Source of the DNA: Durusdinium trenchii
Taxonomy: Eukaryota; Sar; Dinophyceae; Suessiales; Symbiodiniaceae
NCBI GenBank assembly: GCA_963970005.1
Contig: CAXAMN010008557.1
Coordinates: forward strand, 1,102,622 to 1,166,621
Length of the DNA: 64,000 nucleotides
Reading direction: 5' to 3'
Part shown: in pieces, positions 9,290-20,945 of the stretch
Position numbering within the stretch: the first letter of the stretch is position 1
Layout of the letters: the number at the start of each line of letters is the position of its first letter
Made by a program: the position numbers and the translations under genes
Notes under the pieces: model-generated
What the model was told of the DNA's origin: nothing
Databases searched by the model: none
Seen by the model: only the letters and a program-made list of their open reading frames with translations

Positions 9290-10580
9290 AGGATAGCGAT
9301 GAAGTGCTGAGTGAATTTGCAAAGATACCACTCCCAAACAGGTCTTTGGCACACAAGTGTGAGTCCCTCCCTTTGGTTGAATTTGGCATGCGAGCAATCT
9401 ATTGAGGAAATTTCTACTAAGGAAGAGATCGCTACTAAGGTTAGTTCGAATCGTGTCAGCTTTGGTATGGGCCAACTCTCCTCTTGGGCAAGTTGATGTC
9501 GGTTTTCTTGTGGAAACGTTCATTGCGATTTAGAATGGCCACTCTAATGTTTGACTTTGACTCCGTGCTCCTGCCAGATGAGAATCTCACTATACCTCCT
9601 GCCATATGTTTGATGAGGCCAGGTGGCGTTTCATTCCTTCTGAGTTTTCACTGTTTGACATGTCGATTCTGTTTGCAGAGGCGATGCTTTTGCAACTTCA
9701 AACCGTGTTTTTGCAAAACATCACTCACACGCCGGGGCCAGAGGCTGACCGGGAGACCACGGCCTCTCCAAGGTTCAACGGCTATGAATTACATACATAC
9801 ACATTGACATGTTTGGGCGTGTGGGAAAACCCACGGTAGTCCCACATGGCTCTCTGTGAGCGCACATGTTCGATCTATTTCCGTCTCCTCTTGCGCGCTG
9901 CTGATGTGTAATCCGTTGGCTTCTGCTTGGATTGCATTACGCTTGAAAAATACAAAAAAACAACTCCTAAACAATGCGCAGGAAGCACCCGCTGTGCTTG
10001 TACAGTCAAACATATACAGTAATACCTCACCCTCAGCCCTTCATGTTTACCGCCACCTTCATTCAACCTGCCATAGCACCAGTGTGCATATTGAGAGTTG
10101 TAGCAGCTGTAGCCCTTAAGAGCCGGTTGCCCCGGTGCGTCCCCCCATGCCTGGTAGCGGTGCTTGTAGCCATCCAGTTTGGGTGGTGAGTGGGCATAGA
10201 CAAATGTTTCGCAGATCTAATTCCCAAAAAAGATCAGCTCTGCCGGCTCTGCGCACTCCTGAACAGTTGCGGGTGTCGGTACCTGAGTATCAAAGTGGCT
10301 GCTCGACAACGGCTGCTCCAAAGCACTTAAAGTCCCTTAGCTCCAAGCTCCCACAGAAAAGCTCAGCTTTGTGTAGGTCCTGAGTGTAGACAAGGCAGAG
10401 ATCAAAAGATCAAACACAGAGATTCATCAAGTGATTTTTGTTGAAAGTCTCATAAGCTTTGCACGAGTGCACTTTCACCACCGAAGTCTCGTGACCTCGA
10501 ACACCGAAACTGGATAGCTTGGTTGGCACACCCGCTTCAATCCATTTCTACATCACTCAAACATTTAGGTCCGCAGCTGC
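9290..10580. other. Intergenic or intronic stretch, no gene recognised
   Basis: Only short overlapping ORFs on both strands with no protein-like composition, and no repeat longer than a few units. Confidence 0.5.
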
Positions 10581-10967
10581 TAAGCCTCGCTGACACGCGA
10601 GCAGCGAAGCGGAGGTGGCCTGCTAGCCAGGAAAGTCTGCATGTCACGTTCAGGAATTGCCAAAATCCCGGCCTTTCTCACCGATGCCCTCTCCTTCAAT
10701 GGACACCTTGGTACACAAACTGAAACTAAATGTTCAAGTGACATCCGTAGAAGCAAAGGTTCTATATACCGTAAACTGCCAAAATCAAGCGCTGTGCAGC
10801 AAGAAATGGGTTTTGCATTGAGCAGAGGCACATAGAGGCGAGCATTGGAGGAAGCTCCCTGGACAAAACAATCACGCCAGGCTAGGGCTAATAGCGGCTA
10901 ATACGTCTGGCGCATGTCTCTGTAAAACGCCTAAAAACGCCTTTGCTCCTAGTAGCGAACCTTGCTA

Positions 10968-11115
10968 CTACTAGCGTGGCACTTGTTACTACTAGCGATG
11001 CACTTGTTGCTGCTAGCTTCTTGTTATTACTAGTAAGGCACCTGTTACTACTAGCGNNNNNNNNNNTAGTAAGGCACCTGTTACTACTAGCGTGGCACTT
11101 GTTACTACTAGCGTC
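10968..11115 (+). repeat. 21-bp tandem repeat (ACTTGTTACTACTAGCGTGGC), spans a gap
   Basis: About seven copies of a 20-22-nt unit built on TTACTACTAGCG. The assembly gap at 11057-11066 lies inside it, so copy number is unknown. The same repeat occurs in reverse orientation at 40185-40270, and isolated CTACTAG units occur at 47757, 50415 and 58441. Confidence 0.85.
11057..11066. other. Assembly gap (10 N)
   Basis: Ten N inside a tandem repeat. The fixed length suggests a placeholder, not a measured size. Confidence 0.95.
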
Positions 11116-11368
11116 TCTGTTTCGTTCGCCTGAGAATAGAGAGGATTCTGGCCCCAAAGAACCACCGTGCGTCCATCCACAGTATTCACCTCAATCACGG
11201 GTCTGGCGGCAAAACCTATTTCTTTGCGGTGAAAGCACTGACTGAGCGCTCCGCAGCTGTGCTAAGAAATGGTTGCAAATGAGCCTCAGCATGGGAAACT
11301 GGATCAAAAGTTATGAAACTGTCCCATCTCACATCATTGACTGTTGATTGTTGGCCTCCGCATTCACT

Positions 11369-11531
11369 CTAACTTGAGGGCAAGAGCCCTATGATCCATT
11401 TTCGTTCATCTTCCAAACTGTAATTCATGGATTTGGCTTCAGAGGAGGGCAACCGTACAGTTCCGGCAAAACTGTATCTAGCCCAAAAAGTAGACGGCTG
11501 GCGGAACTTGCTTCGCAAAACCCTTGCCTTG
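11369..11531 (-). CDS. Candidate exon, unknown protein
   Basis: The minus frame reads KARVLRSKFRQPSTFWARYS, then FAGTVRLPSSEAKSMNYSLE, DERKWIIGLLPSS and a stop. Composition is protein-like and there is no ATG at its start. Not recognised. Confidence 0.3.
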
Positions 11532-13019
11532 AAAATTGAGTGTACAATCCAGGTGGGACGTAGGGGAACGCCCAGGCAATCCTCTCAACAGGTAAGTGAT
11601 AAAAGAAGTATGCCAGATCCCTGGATGCACGATCGATATTTATTATAACCCGGGGGGAGTCCGAAGGGCGAGTACCCGTGGTTACGAAGTGCAGGCGAAC
11701 GAACGCGCGACGGCGAACGGACGAGAGCACGAAAGGCACGAAATGCAGGGCACGATAGCGGAGCGAAGGTGCACCCAGACACAGTCCAGTGTGCACGGCA
11801 CCCTGCGGAAAAGGGCAGCGGAAGTGCACCTTTTCCTTGAGCCAACGCGAGCGACGGTCGGGTACAATGTTGTCATGTACCTTGGTGAACCGTAGCTAGC
11901 TAGATAGACATGTATGAGGATGCTGTTACATGTTAGGGGTCGTAGAAAAATGACTTTGAAGGAACAAAATTAGATTGTGCATTATGTTTATACATCACCG
12001 GCAAAACATGGTGCGTTCAGAGGATCCAATTTGCATCACGTACAGCCAACATTGACGCATGTAAGATGCATACTGCAATGCGCCTTCAGCAAATGTAATC
12101 GAACTTTGGTTGATCTTGTTCGGCATCAGCAACCTACAGCCTACACCATTGGTTACACAAGGACCAGCCAGCGTCAGCAACAGAATTTGCAGATCGGCAT
12201 TTGTTCTGTGCTGAAGAATGTGTGGAACATTGAATAATGTCAAGAGTCAAAATTCATGATACACCCTACATGACTTCACCTCATCTCTCTTTGGGCATCA
12301 AAGGCCAAGAGCCATGGACTTTCTGCCGGGCTTACTACCTGCCCACGATTTGGTTGATTTCGTGCGTTTGCACACAGCGAGAAGCAAGTTAACTATAAAA
12401 ACGGGATGCCGAAACTAGGTAGTCGTTTCTGGAAAAATGCAACCCTTCCACAGATTCCGTCTTGAAAGCGGGACGGTTTTTTCGAGGCCGAATGATATGT
12501 TTTTAAATACGCGGAATGGACAGCATAAGTGAAAGTTCCAGCTCGTACGGATCACACATTCAGAGCACCGGAAGTGTACTGCAAGGTTTTTGCCTTCCCA
12601 CATTCAGAGTTTGCGAAACTGCTGTGCGGTATGCGTGAGCAACCTTTGGGTTCCGATCTCCCATCTCCCCAAAAATAGTAAAAAGTCAGATGCACCCCTG
12701 TGTCAAGTCTGCGGTTCAAAACAACCAAATATTTCCTAATGAATCAAATGACAATGTTGTGAAATCGAAAAGTTTCTGATGAAATCGATGACAATGCTCT
12801 CCGCATGGCATCCGCGTCCTCATTCCAGCTCCCAACACCCCCAGCCCCCCACCTCATTGTAATCACACGACTTAATCGATGACAACATCCATTCATGACA
12901 ATGTAGGGAAACTGAAGATTATGAATTGTGGGAATTCGATGACAATGTTCTCCACCGAGATGCCAGAAAAACACATCAAAAGCACAAATAGCCCAAAAAG
13001 TGGGTCGGGTAACGAAGCC

Positions 13020-13046
13020 AACAGCATATATATATATATATATACA
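13020..13046. repeat. (TA)n microsatellite
   Basis: About ten TA units. Confidence 0.9.
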
Positions 13047-13224
13047 TGCTTGGCAAACGAAAATGGAAGAAGTGGACGGATGAAAACTTGATTGGACATT
13101 GATGGAGAGAGCCAAAGCCTCATTTTGCAATAGCGCAGATCACGGCACTATGAAGTCAGCACGCTTTGTCAGTGGATCCAAGTTGTTCAAATCTCAAACG
13201 AAAGGTAGGATGTTGCTTTTGCTG

Positions 13225-13432
13225 CTTTGCTTGATTCCCTTACAATGTCTGAGTTTTGCTGAACCTCATACGCTACTGACTTCAGGGCCTTACATGCTTG
13301 GTCATCAAAAATAGATTGAAACTTTGAGGATGGAAAACCTGGGATTCCAGCATCAGGTCGAAGTCTCAGCTCTTTGGTAACTTCCAAGTCGCAACCCCGA
13401 CGTTCCAAGACCTGAAAAGTGTTCCGCCCCAT
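13225..13432 (-). CDS. Candidate exon, unknown protein
   Basis: The frame reads NTFQVLERRGCDLEVTKELR, then LRPDAGIPGFPSSKFQSIFD and DQACKALKSVAYEVQQ. It is downstream of, and on the same strand as, the exons at 13862-14390, so it could be a later exon of that gene. Confidence 0.4.
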
Positions 13433-13861
13433 TGCAAGCCCTTCAAGACTGTGACCATTCCCTTTTGCTGTTCAACATTGTTCAACCGTTCTTCCTGGAC
13501 CTAACCTAGAAAGGAGTTTTTTCAGCGCGTTGGCATGGCCTTGTGCGGCTTTGACCTGATGAGAAACCGCAGCACGTCTGTCTGCGTCTCCAAGTGCATG
13601 TCACCACCTTTCATCTTGCACTCCTCAGCTGTCGTGATTTGGGATGCGATGCTTGTCTCCTTGTGCTGAAGTGTTTATTCTCAAAAATGACTTTGCAATG
13701 CAGTCAAAAGATCCAAAGGCTCTTCGGCGCCTCACAAATCCGTACCGGAACTGTCCGCCAAACCCTTCACTTCAAACAAGTGAACCCAGAACTGCAGCAA
13801 CTTCATGCAACTTCCAGTAGAGTACTGGAGCTAGTATAGTACGGCTGGAAGTTCACTAGAC

Positions 13862-14390
13862 AAAGCTGGCGTGCAATAGTTTTGATGACAATCATTGCCG
13901 CGCCTTTGGGAACATCAATTCGAAAACTCTTGTCTTCATAAAATTCTTGAAAATCTCGGATCACACGGCGATTCCTCCCGCAAGGTACTGGCGCTCGGCT
14001 GAGTACTAGTTTGCACAGCAAAAAGTAGCAGCTTCTCTCCTCAGCAAGCTCTTGGCACCCCCATAGAAAAACTTTTCCAACTTGCAGAGAACCTGAAGAC
14101 TCAGTCAGTATGCTCACATTGCTTGACATATGATGTGAGAATGCTCATGGACTTTTAACACAGAAAGCTTTCTGCGCCTCAACATCAATCTCCCTTCCTG
14201 GTGGTTTGTAATGCCTTGCAGCTTTACAACAGGGCACGTCACAAAGCACAAAGAAGCCCGCTATCAGTGCTATCAGTGTATGAAAACACCACCTTGGTAC
14301 TTTCAAGCTGTCAAGGGGCTCTTGAATCTTCTTCATCATCTCAGTGGCATCGAAGGGAACTCTGTCCTTCCTTTTCTTGTATCCGTTCAC
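13862..14390 (-). CDS. Multi-exon gene fragment, unknown basic/acidic protein
   Basis: Three exon-like blocks. 14301-14390 is exactly 30 codons (VNGYKKRKDRVPFDATEMMK, KIQEPLDSLK) with a GT donor after it. About 14150-14215 reads HYKPPGREIDVEAQKAF. About 13862-13954 reads DFQEFYEDKSFRIDVPKGAA followed by MIVIKTIARQLC. The first block is well bounded; the phase of the other two is not settled. No family recognised. Confidence 0.45.
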
Positions 14391-14885
14391 CTTGTTGCAG
14401 GATGTTGCACGGCAATTGCAAATTGTCTGACAAAGCATGCGAACAGTTGTGAGCACATGCATGGGAAGAATGCACATGAGATCAGTCGTGAGCACAGATT
14501 GGACACCCTCGCGCCCTTAGGTATCTTATATAAATCCTCTTATTTTTTCACTGTGGATGTAGCCAGACTGGTTACTGCATATCACCAGGTGAGCGCTCTT
14601 GATACTCCAATTGCACGTGTTCTGCAATCTGATCCGATCGAAGCTGCAGCATTCCCTGTTTCTCTGTCATGTCGTTTGAGAGTCCCTGAAATTTAGGTTC
14701 TTGTCCGTTCATTGACCTCAACCCTCATGCACTGTTTGGATTTGTCAATCAAGCAGCGTTCCAAAGAAATTCCAATGTATTACAGTATCTTTCACTCTCA
14801 ATTTCTGCTGAACCATATTTCACTTGTAAAAGGCCTAGAGTTATGTCGGGCACGCCAGCCATAGATACAAGGAGCCAAAATAGTT

Positions 14886-15252
14886 TATAAAGCAAAAACA
14901 AAGCAAAAAAAAAGCAAAAGGCAAAGCAAGCAAAAAGGCAAAAAAAATGTAGCTGTGCGTATTTGTCGCTTTTTTTTCACTTTTTTGTCGCTTTATTTTC
15001 GCATCTTTTTCGCTTTATTTTCGCTTTTTTTTCGCTTTTTTCCTAGGAGGGTACAGCAAAAACACAGTTGTCGCTTTTTTTTCACTTGTTTTTTCGCTTT
15101 ATTTTCGCATTTTTTTCGCTTTATTTTCGCTTTTTTCGCTTTTTTTTCGCTTTTTGTTTTGCTTTGTTTTTGCTTTTTGCTTTGTTTTTGCTTTGTTTTT
15201 GCATTTTCATTTGCTTTTTATTTTGCTGTTTTTTCACTTTTTTTTCACAAAA
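14886..15252. repeat. A-rich (GCAAAA)n facing T-rich (TTTTTCGC)n, inverted simple repeats
   Basis: 14886-14947 is A-rich with spaced GC (AAAGCAAAAA). 14960-15252 is the reverse-complement style, T-runs of 4-8 separated by CGC or GC. The two halves could pair as a long imperfect hairpin. The long Phe/Ser ORF on the plus strand is a by-product of the T-runs. Confidence 0.75.
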
Positions 15253-16102
15253 AAAATAATTTGATGGTTGGCCATGTATGGCTGCCATCGCCCAACATAA
15301 GCCTAGAGATAGGAAGACTTCAAAGAGCTTCCAAGAAAACCGTTTGGATGAACCTGGAGCAAGCAGCGATCCAGGATGCTCTAAATTGTTCAAAAACGGT
15401 GGACTTCACGTGTGATTGACCCATCAGTTCCAAGCTTGCTTTGGCTTGTGGAACCAAATCGTGTCCGTTGCATTCATTGCGATGCGAACTCTTTCAATTG
15501 TGTTTGGATGTTCGAATTGTGTTTGGCTGTCTCTAGATGCCTCTCATCGTTCAAAGTAGACGTGAACATCAGCGAGATCAATTTCTGAGTGTCAAGCCTC
15601 GCTACCAGCTGTTGCAGAGTCCCGGTCTCTGTCATATTGCCGTCGCGTTGCCTCTAGTCTCGGAACCAACTGAGGGAAGAAACGAGACTGGCTCATCTGG
15701 CCGAATGTGGTCGGCCTGGTCACCAAGCACCAAGTATGCATTCCTGAGAGAAGGATGTTGGCAAAGACTCATACCTCTCTGATAGTAATGTATAGAGCTC
15801 TGGACTTGATTTCAATGAACACTCCAGCTCTCTCTTCAGCCTCCTGCCAAAGGGAAAATCCTTTTGAAATCACTGTTCAACACATTCAAACCATTGGCAA
15901 AACACCTGAATCAGTCTCCTCTTTGGTCAAGCCGGACGTTTTGTCCGGGTGGTAAAGCAGCGAAAGCTTCTTGTAGGCCTTTTTACACAACAAATAACAA
16001 GTTCAGCACATTCTGACAATGAAGAGTGCTCCCAAAAGAAGGCAAACTCAATTTTGCCTTCTTGACTTCCTCTAGTGGGGCATACTCGTCTATGCCCAGT
16101 AC

Positions 16103-16285
16103 CTAGAAAAGTTCAAAGCAGGTGCTCGCAGTTGCCAACCCATCACCGCGACTGACCGTATAGTAGTTGATGCCCCGATCGTAGTCAAATGCCTGGATGC
16201 TGTGAAGCAAAGTCACGAACTTCAGGGCTTGCTGAAGGGACTTGCAACACAGATCGCTCCTTTGGAGATGTAAAATCATCATCAC
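16103..16285 (-). CDS. Candidate exon, unknown protein
   Basis: The frame reads CCKSLQQALKFVTLLHSIQA, then FDYDRGINYYTVSRGDGLAT. A possible GT donor (GTCAGT) lies inside it after NYYT. Protein-like but unrecognised. Confidence 0.3.
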   Translation of the reverse strand: MMMILHLQRSDLCCKSLQQALKFVTLLHSIQAFDYDRGINYYTVSRGDGLATASTCFELF

Positions 16286-16419
16286 AAGGCTGAAAGTCCT
16301 TGGATAAACAGCTTTTCAAGGACAATGAGTGAAGCCTCTCTTTCAAAGCTTCACCAAATCGACCGAGTAACGCGATCCGTCTGCTTGCGAAGCTTGTCAC
16401 GTTCGCTGCTTAGTTTGGA

Positions 16420-19400
16420 CCTTTGAACAGGACACCAGGCTGCTACCCTTCAGCCTCTAAGCGCCTACGGCGTACCTAACACTCAGGCTGGTACGTATAT
16501 TCTTCTTGCTGGCGAGCCTGCCAATACTGTACACTGTGACACTGCATTCATTCTTCACACTCAAAAGGAAGACCAGCGCACCTTGACCATAAAAGGGCTT
16601 GCTTCAAAAGTTTTTGCTTGCCTTGGGAGATTCGATCATGAAGCACTTTGGAATATGTAACGTTTACGGGGTAATGTCATTATCTATATATATATAATTT
16701 CATATAATATATACTGTAACGAGTGACACCTCAGCTGCAAGCTCTGCAGACATTTTGTGTCCGCCATGTTCGATCCCTTTTGTTGCCAATTCATTTTGCC
16801 TGAGATGCCATCACTAAACGGTTTTCACTCTAAGATTGGAACCATGCAAGTAAAACTACACCGAAAAAAATACAACATTTGCATGTCAGCTGGTTTTGCC
16901 CTACCAAACGAGACTTCGTGTGACAAGTTGAGGTGTAAAAGCACAACAACATTTAATGCCCTGCATTTTAAGCATTTCCGCGCCTGAAACTGTACGTACC
17001 ATCAAAAAGCGTGACCTCATAAACATGCAGACCTTTTTTGCCAAACAAACTTGCAAATCTGTTTTGTTGAAATCCCATACTGTGGCAGAATGCCCCAAGG
17101 ATTGGCAATAGAAGGGGAACTTCACCAACCGCATCTCCAACATGTGTCGATCGGAATCAAGATTGAAAATTTCAATTCCTGAGCCCACCACTGACATGAG
17201 GCCAATTCTTTCTGACTGTGTTCGTCGCAAATTACAATTCTGAAGAATACAACTTGCCAAAAAATATCAACAAGATCTGTGCACCGTTCAAATGCATGAT
17301 TGAAATGTGCGACATGTTGAAACTCTGCATGGCAATGTTGAAAACACAAACTGTTGAAAACACCAAGTCCTTCCATACTTGTCCATTGCTTTGAAAAAGA
17401 TGCAGCGGATGGATACGGTCCCGAAACTCTATGATCCTCCCACATCTTCGACACAACCCTCTGGTGAGTTGACACTGCACTTCAAACAAAAAAAATCAAC
17501 TTTGGCGCCGGCGCCACGGATCAATTCACACCAATACGATGGTGTAAAAAACGTTAGAACCGCTATAGTAGGTCCTTCATGTAGCGTTTCGGGCAGTTTT
17601 CAAATTCTTCTTGCAATACTGCCGTGTCTAGTAATGCATTTCAATGTTACAAAATTACAAACGGCAAAAATTTCATGCAATTTGGATTCCATCCAATGCA
17701 TGTTACCATGATCACACAGGACTGTTCCATGATGAGCACAACGCAACATGAAATCGTTTGGTTCAATCACGTGAACATGATTGTTTCCTGGTTACCTTAC
17801 CAACTGCTAATCACGTTGTCCAAACTGCAAAAACTGCCAAAAAACAACATCTGCAACACGTCGAGATTGGAAACCAAACATGCTGTCTCTTGTCAAACAT
17901 TCTTCGTTTTCCACATGTCCATGTGCTGTTGTGTGCATAATTGGAGCAGGGCACTGCCAGCACATCAACAGGCCCAAACATTAAAAACACACTTTCATCT
18001 GTGGGTGGCCACGAGTTTTTCAGGCCGTGGGTTTCGCCGTCTGTACGAAGCAGGACACAAATCTAGACGGTTCAAATCTTCAAGAAACACGCCCGGAACA
18101 AAAATCAGTTTTTTCCTATAGCAAACAAGTGACTACGTCCATCACTTTATGAGGTCTGTTCATGCACTTTCTGTCTTTGCAAAACTGCTGAAGACTGAAG
18201 AGCGCCTCTTTGGGTGCTACGAGTTCTTTTTCCTCTTGTCTGATCATTGTCCTCCCAGTGCTTCAAAACTGATTTGTCACATCCTGAAGAACTCTAGCAT
18301 GATCTGCACGCACAGAAAGTCAAAAAAAATCATTTCCAAAGACTTTTTCCGCATCAATGCGTGCATTGCGGACGGCACCATCGCCAGTGGCAGTGAGCAA
18401 AAACGAGCCTTCTTGTCTTGATCTGCTGGGAAAGTGCGGGGGGAGATTAAAGGAAATGTTTGCTCAGAAAGTAAGCAGTGCATTCCATGCAAGTCCCACG
18501 GGTGAACAACATTTGATCCCCCACGCGTGGGGAATTTTCAAAGGGATGCGTCTAACTTGCGCCAATACACTCCGAGAAATGTTTTTGTGTTGTGGCCTTT
18601 GATTGTCCAATGAATGTCAAAACATAGGCTGCATTTTGGTGCCTTTTTTGTCGCTAAATGTCCTGCACCGCCGCAGAGGGCCTTCCCCGTTTCACAAGCA
18701 CATGGGCAATGTGGAAGCATGTGGAACAATGGAATGTGGTGCACCGACCATAATCGATGAGCTTGAACTGCAGCAGCCGAGGTTTTTTCTGGTGCCACAA
18801 GCTGGCTTCGAATTCAATGATCTGGTGTGGCAAGAATGATACTGACAAACCCTGATGCATGTTGTGTGGGAGTTTGGGCGGAGCACCTGCAAGCGGAAAT
18901 TGAGAATGAGACCTTTTCATGGTTGCAACAACAACCACCACCACTCTCTGCAGGTTCTTGTGCGGCGTCGGCCGCTAAAATCGAGGATCAGCCCGCAGGA
19001 CGCCGCCCAAGGCGGATGCCAGCAGAGTAAAACGATCTCTGCCACTGCGGTGGTGGGCGGGCTTCGAAGTGCCCCACGAGGGGGCAATGTATGAAACACA
19101 AGGGGGGAATTGAGTCTTGAAGAGTGACCCACAAGAGAGTCCTATAAGAGTGTCCCACAAGAGTGTCCTACAACAGTGTCATTTGGACATATGTAGTTTT
19201 TCGAACGTGTTTGCATTCGGGTTCGTGGGTTCCATCTTGTTTTTTTGCGCCTTAGCACCCTGCCGCTTTTGGGGTTATCCTTGCCTGCTTCTTAAAATGG
19301 TTTCACTCATGCCTTGAAACATGTGTTTGATTCGTTTTTCATCTTCAACACACAATCACCTATATTTCAACATCCGCCGCATCGATGTTTCAATGTCTCC

Positions 19401-20570
19401 ATTGGGAGACGTGTCATTTTTCTTGATCATACTAGCAAAACAGCGTCGCAACAACGACCCTAAGTCAAAAACGAAAAACCTTTTGACAATATTACAAGAA
19501 CAACAAATGACACAGTGGAACTAAACAGCGAAACCACAACCAACCCCAAAAAAAAGTAGAGAAAAAACATTTTCACAATGCAATTCTTACATGCATTTTG
19601 CAATGAAAACTCAAATGACACCAGACAGAAACGTCAGTCTCCACCTCTCTCGGCAGAATCATGCCCATGCACAGCGCTATGCGAGAAATTGCTGCATGCG
19701 TGGAGTCGAACTGAATCAAGTTTCGTCCAAGAACATTTTGTCCAATTACGTTTTGTTTGAAGAAGTTCTTTGTCCACATTGACCATCAAGTGCATTCATG
19801 GATGCTTACATCCAAGAGAAAGGTCAACACTCAACTTCGCATGGTTGTTGTGGTTGGTGTTGGGGTTGTTGTGCTGTTTTGGTTGTTGTTGATGTTGTTG
19901 TTGTGGTTGTTGCCTTGGACGAGAAAGCAGAACTGCGAACAAAACTGCAAATGATGCCAAACAATTTGGGTTGCGTAACTTGCACCTTGAGGCCACGTGG
20001 CCCTCAACGGGAATGCAAAAAAACGTTTTGCCTTGGCTAAGTTGCAAAAACGCTGAAAACAGTGTGCTTTTTCGATGTTCTTGTGCGTGCGTTTGCACGC
20101 AAGAGCGAAAAAGAATCGTATTCGCGAGGTTTCTGGTGAACGTGATCGCGGAAAGCTGGCCTTCGTAACAATTCATCCATGCCCAGGTTTTTTGTCTCAC
20201 ACCGAATTCATTGCACGAAAGGTGATAATAAAATCCCATCATAAGATCCACAGGATTTCCTGGATTTGTCTTCTGGTGGGTGCCCTCTTTTTGTTGGCTT
20301 TGGTTTTGTGTTTTGTGGTTTGTTGTCTGTTTTGTGTTCTTGCTTTTGTTCTTCAGGACGTCTTAATTTCTACAGGCAGTTCCCGGGCAAGCCCGCGGCG
20401 GAAGTTTCCAAAAGAATAAGCCTATAAGAAATGGGCATGTGCCGAGCTGCGATGTTCTTTGACAAAACAAGTTGGAACCGACCAATGGAGCGAAAACGAA
20501 GCAACCACCGTCAACTCGCAGGAAAAAACGTTGTTGATGCATTTTGCAAAATACAGACTAGAGATGACTC
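16420..20570. other. Long stretch without recognised genes
   Basis: Many overlapping short ORFs on both strands; none shows a recognisable domain. It contains AT-rich microsatellite at 16680-16715 and a GTT/GTTGTT-rich patch at 19850-19915. Low-expression introns or intergenic DNA are both possible. Confidence 0.5.
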
Positions 20571-20575
20571 AGCCG

Positions 20576-20945
20576 CGTCCTGAAGTTGCACTAAAAAGTC
20601 GCCAGTTCTCATCTTCCAGCTCCCCAGCCACTCCGCGCACCAAAAGTTGCACTACAAAGTCGCCAATTCTCATCTTCCAACTCGCCAGATGCTCCGCGCA
20701 CCAAAAGTTGCACTACAAAGTCGCCAGTTCTCAGCTTCCAGCTCCACAAAGTGCACCAAAAAGTCGCCAGTTCTCATCTTCCAGCTCTCTCATCTTCCAG
20801 CTTCCCAGACACTCCGCGTGCAAAAAAATGCACTGCAAAGTCGCCAGTTCTCAGCTTCCAGCTCCACAGATTGCTTGCGTGCTGCAGTTGCACTGGAAAG
20901 TCGCCAGTTCTCATCTTCCAGCTTCCCAGGTGCTCTGCGTGCTGA
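20576..20945 (+). repeat. ~60-bp minisatellite (AAAGTCGCCAGTTCTCATCT unit)
   Basis: Six to seven diverged copies of about 60 nt: GTTGCACTACAAAGTCGCCA, then TCTCATCTTCCAGCTC and CTCCGCGCACCAAAA. Unit lengths vary (45-61), so copies have internal deletions. Overlapping Ser/Lys-rich ORFs follow from the repeat. Confidence 0.8.

Noticed and set aside
14955..15419. 154-codon Phe-rich plus-strand ORF as a membrane protein
   Set aside because: Generated by TTTTCGC simple repeats; no other protein features.
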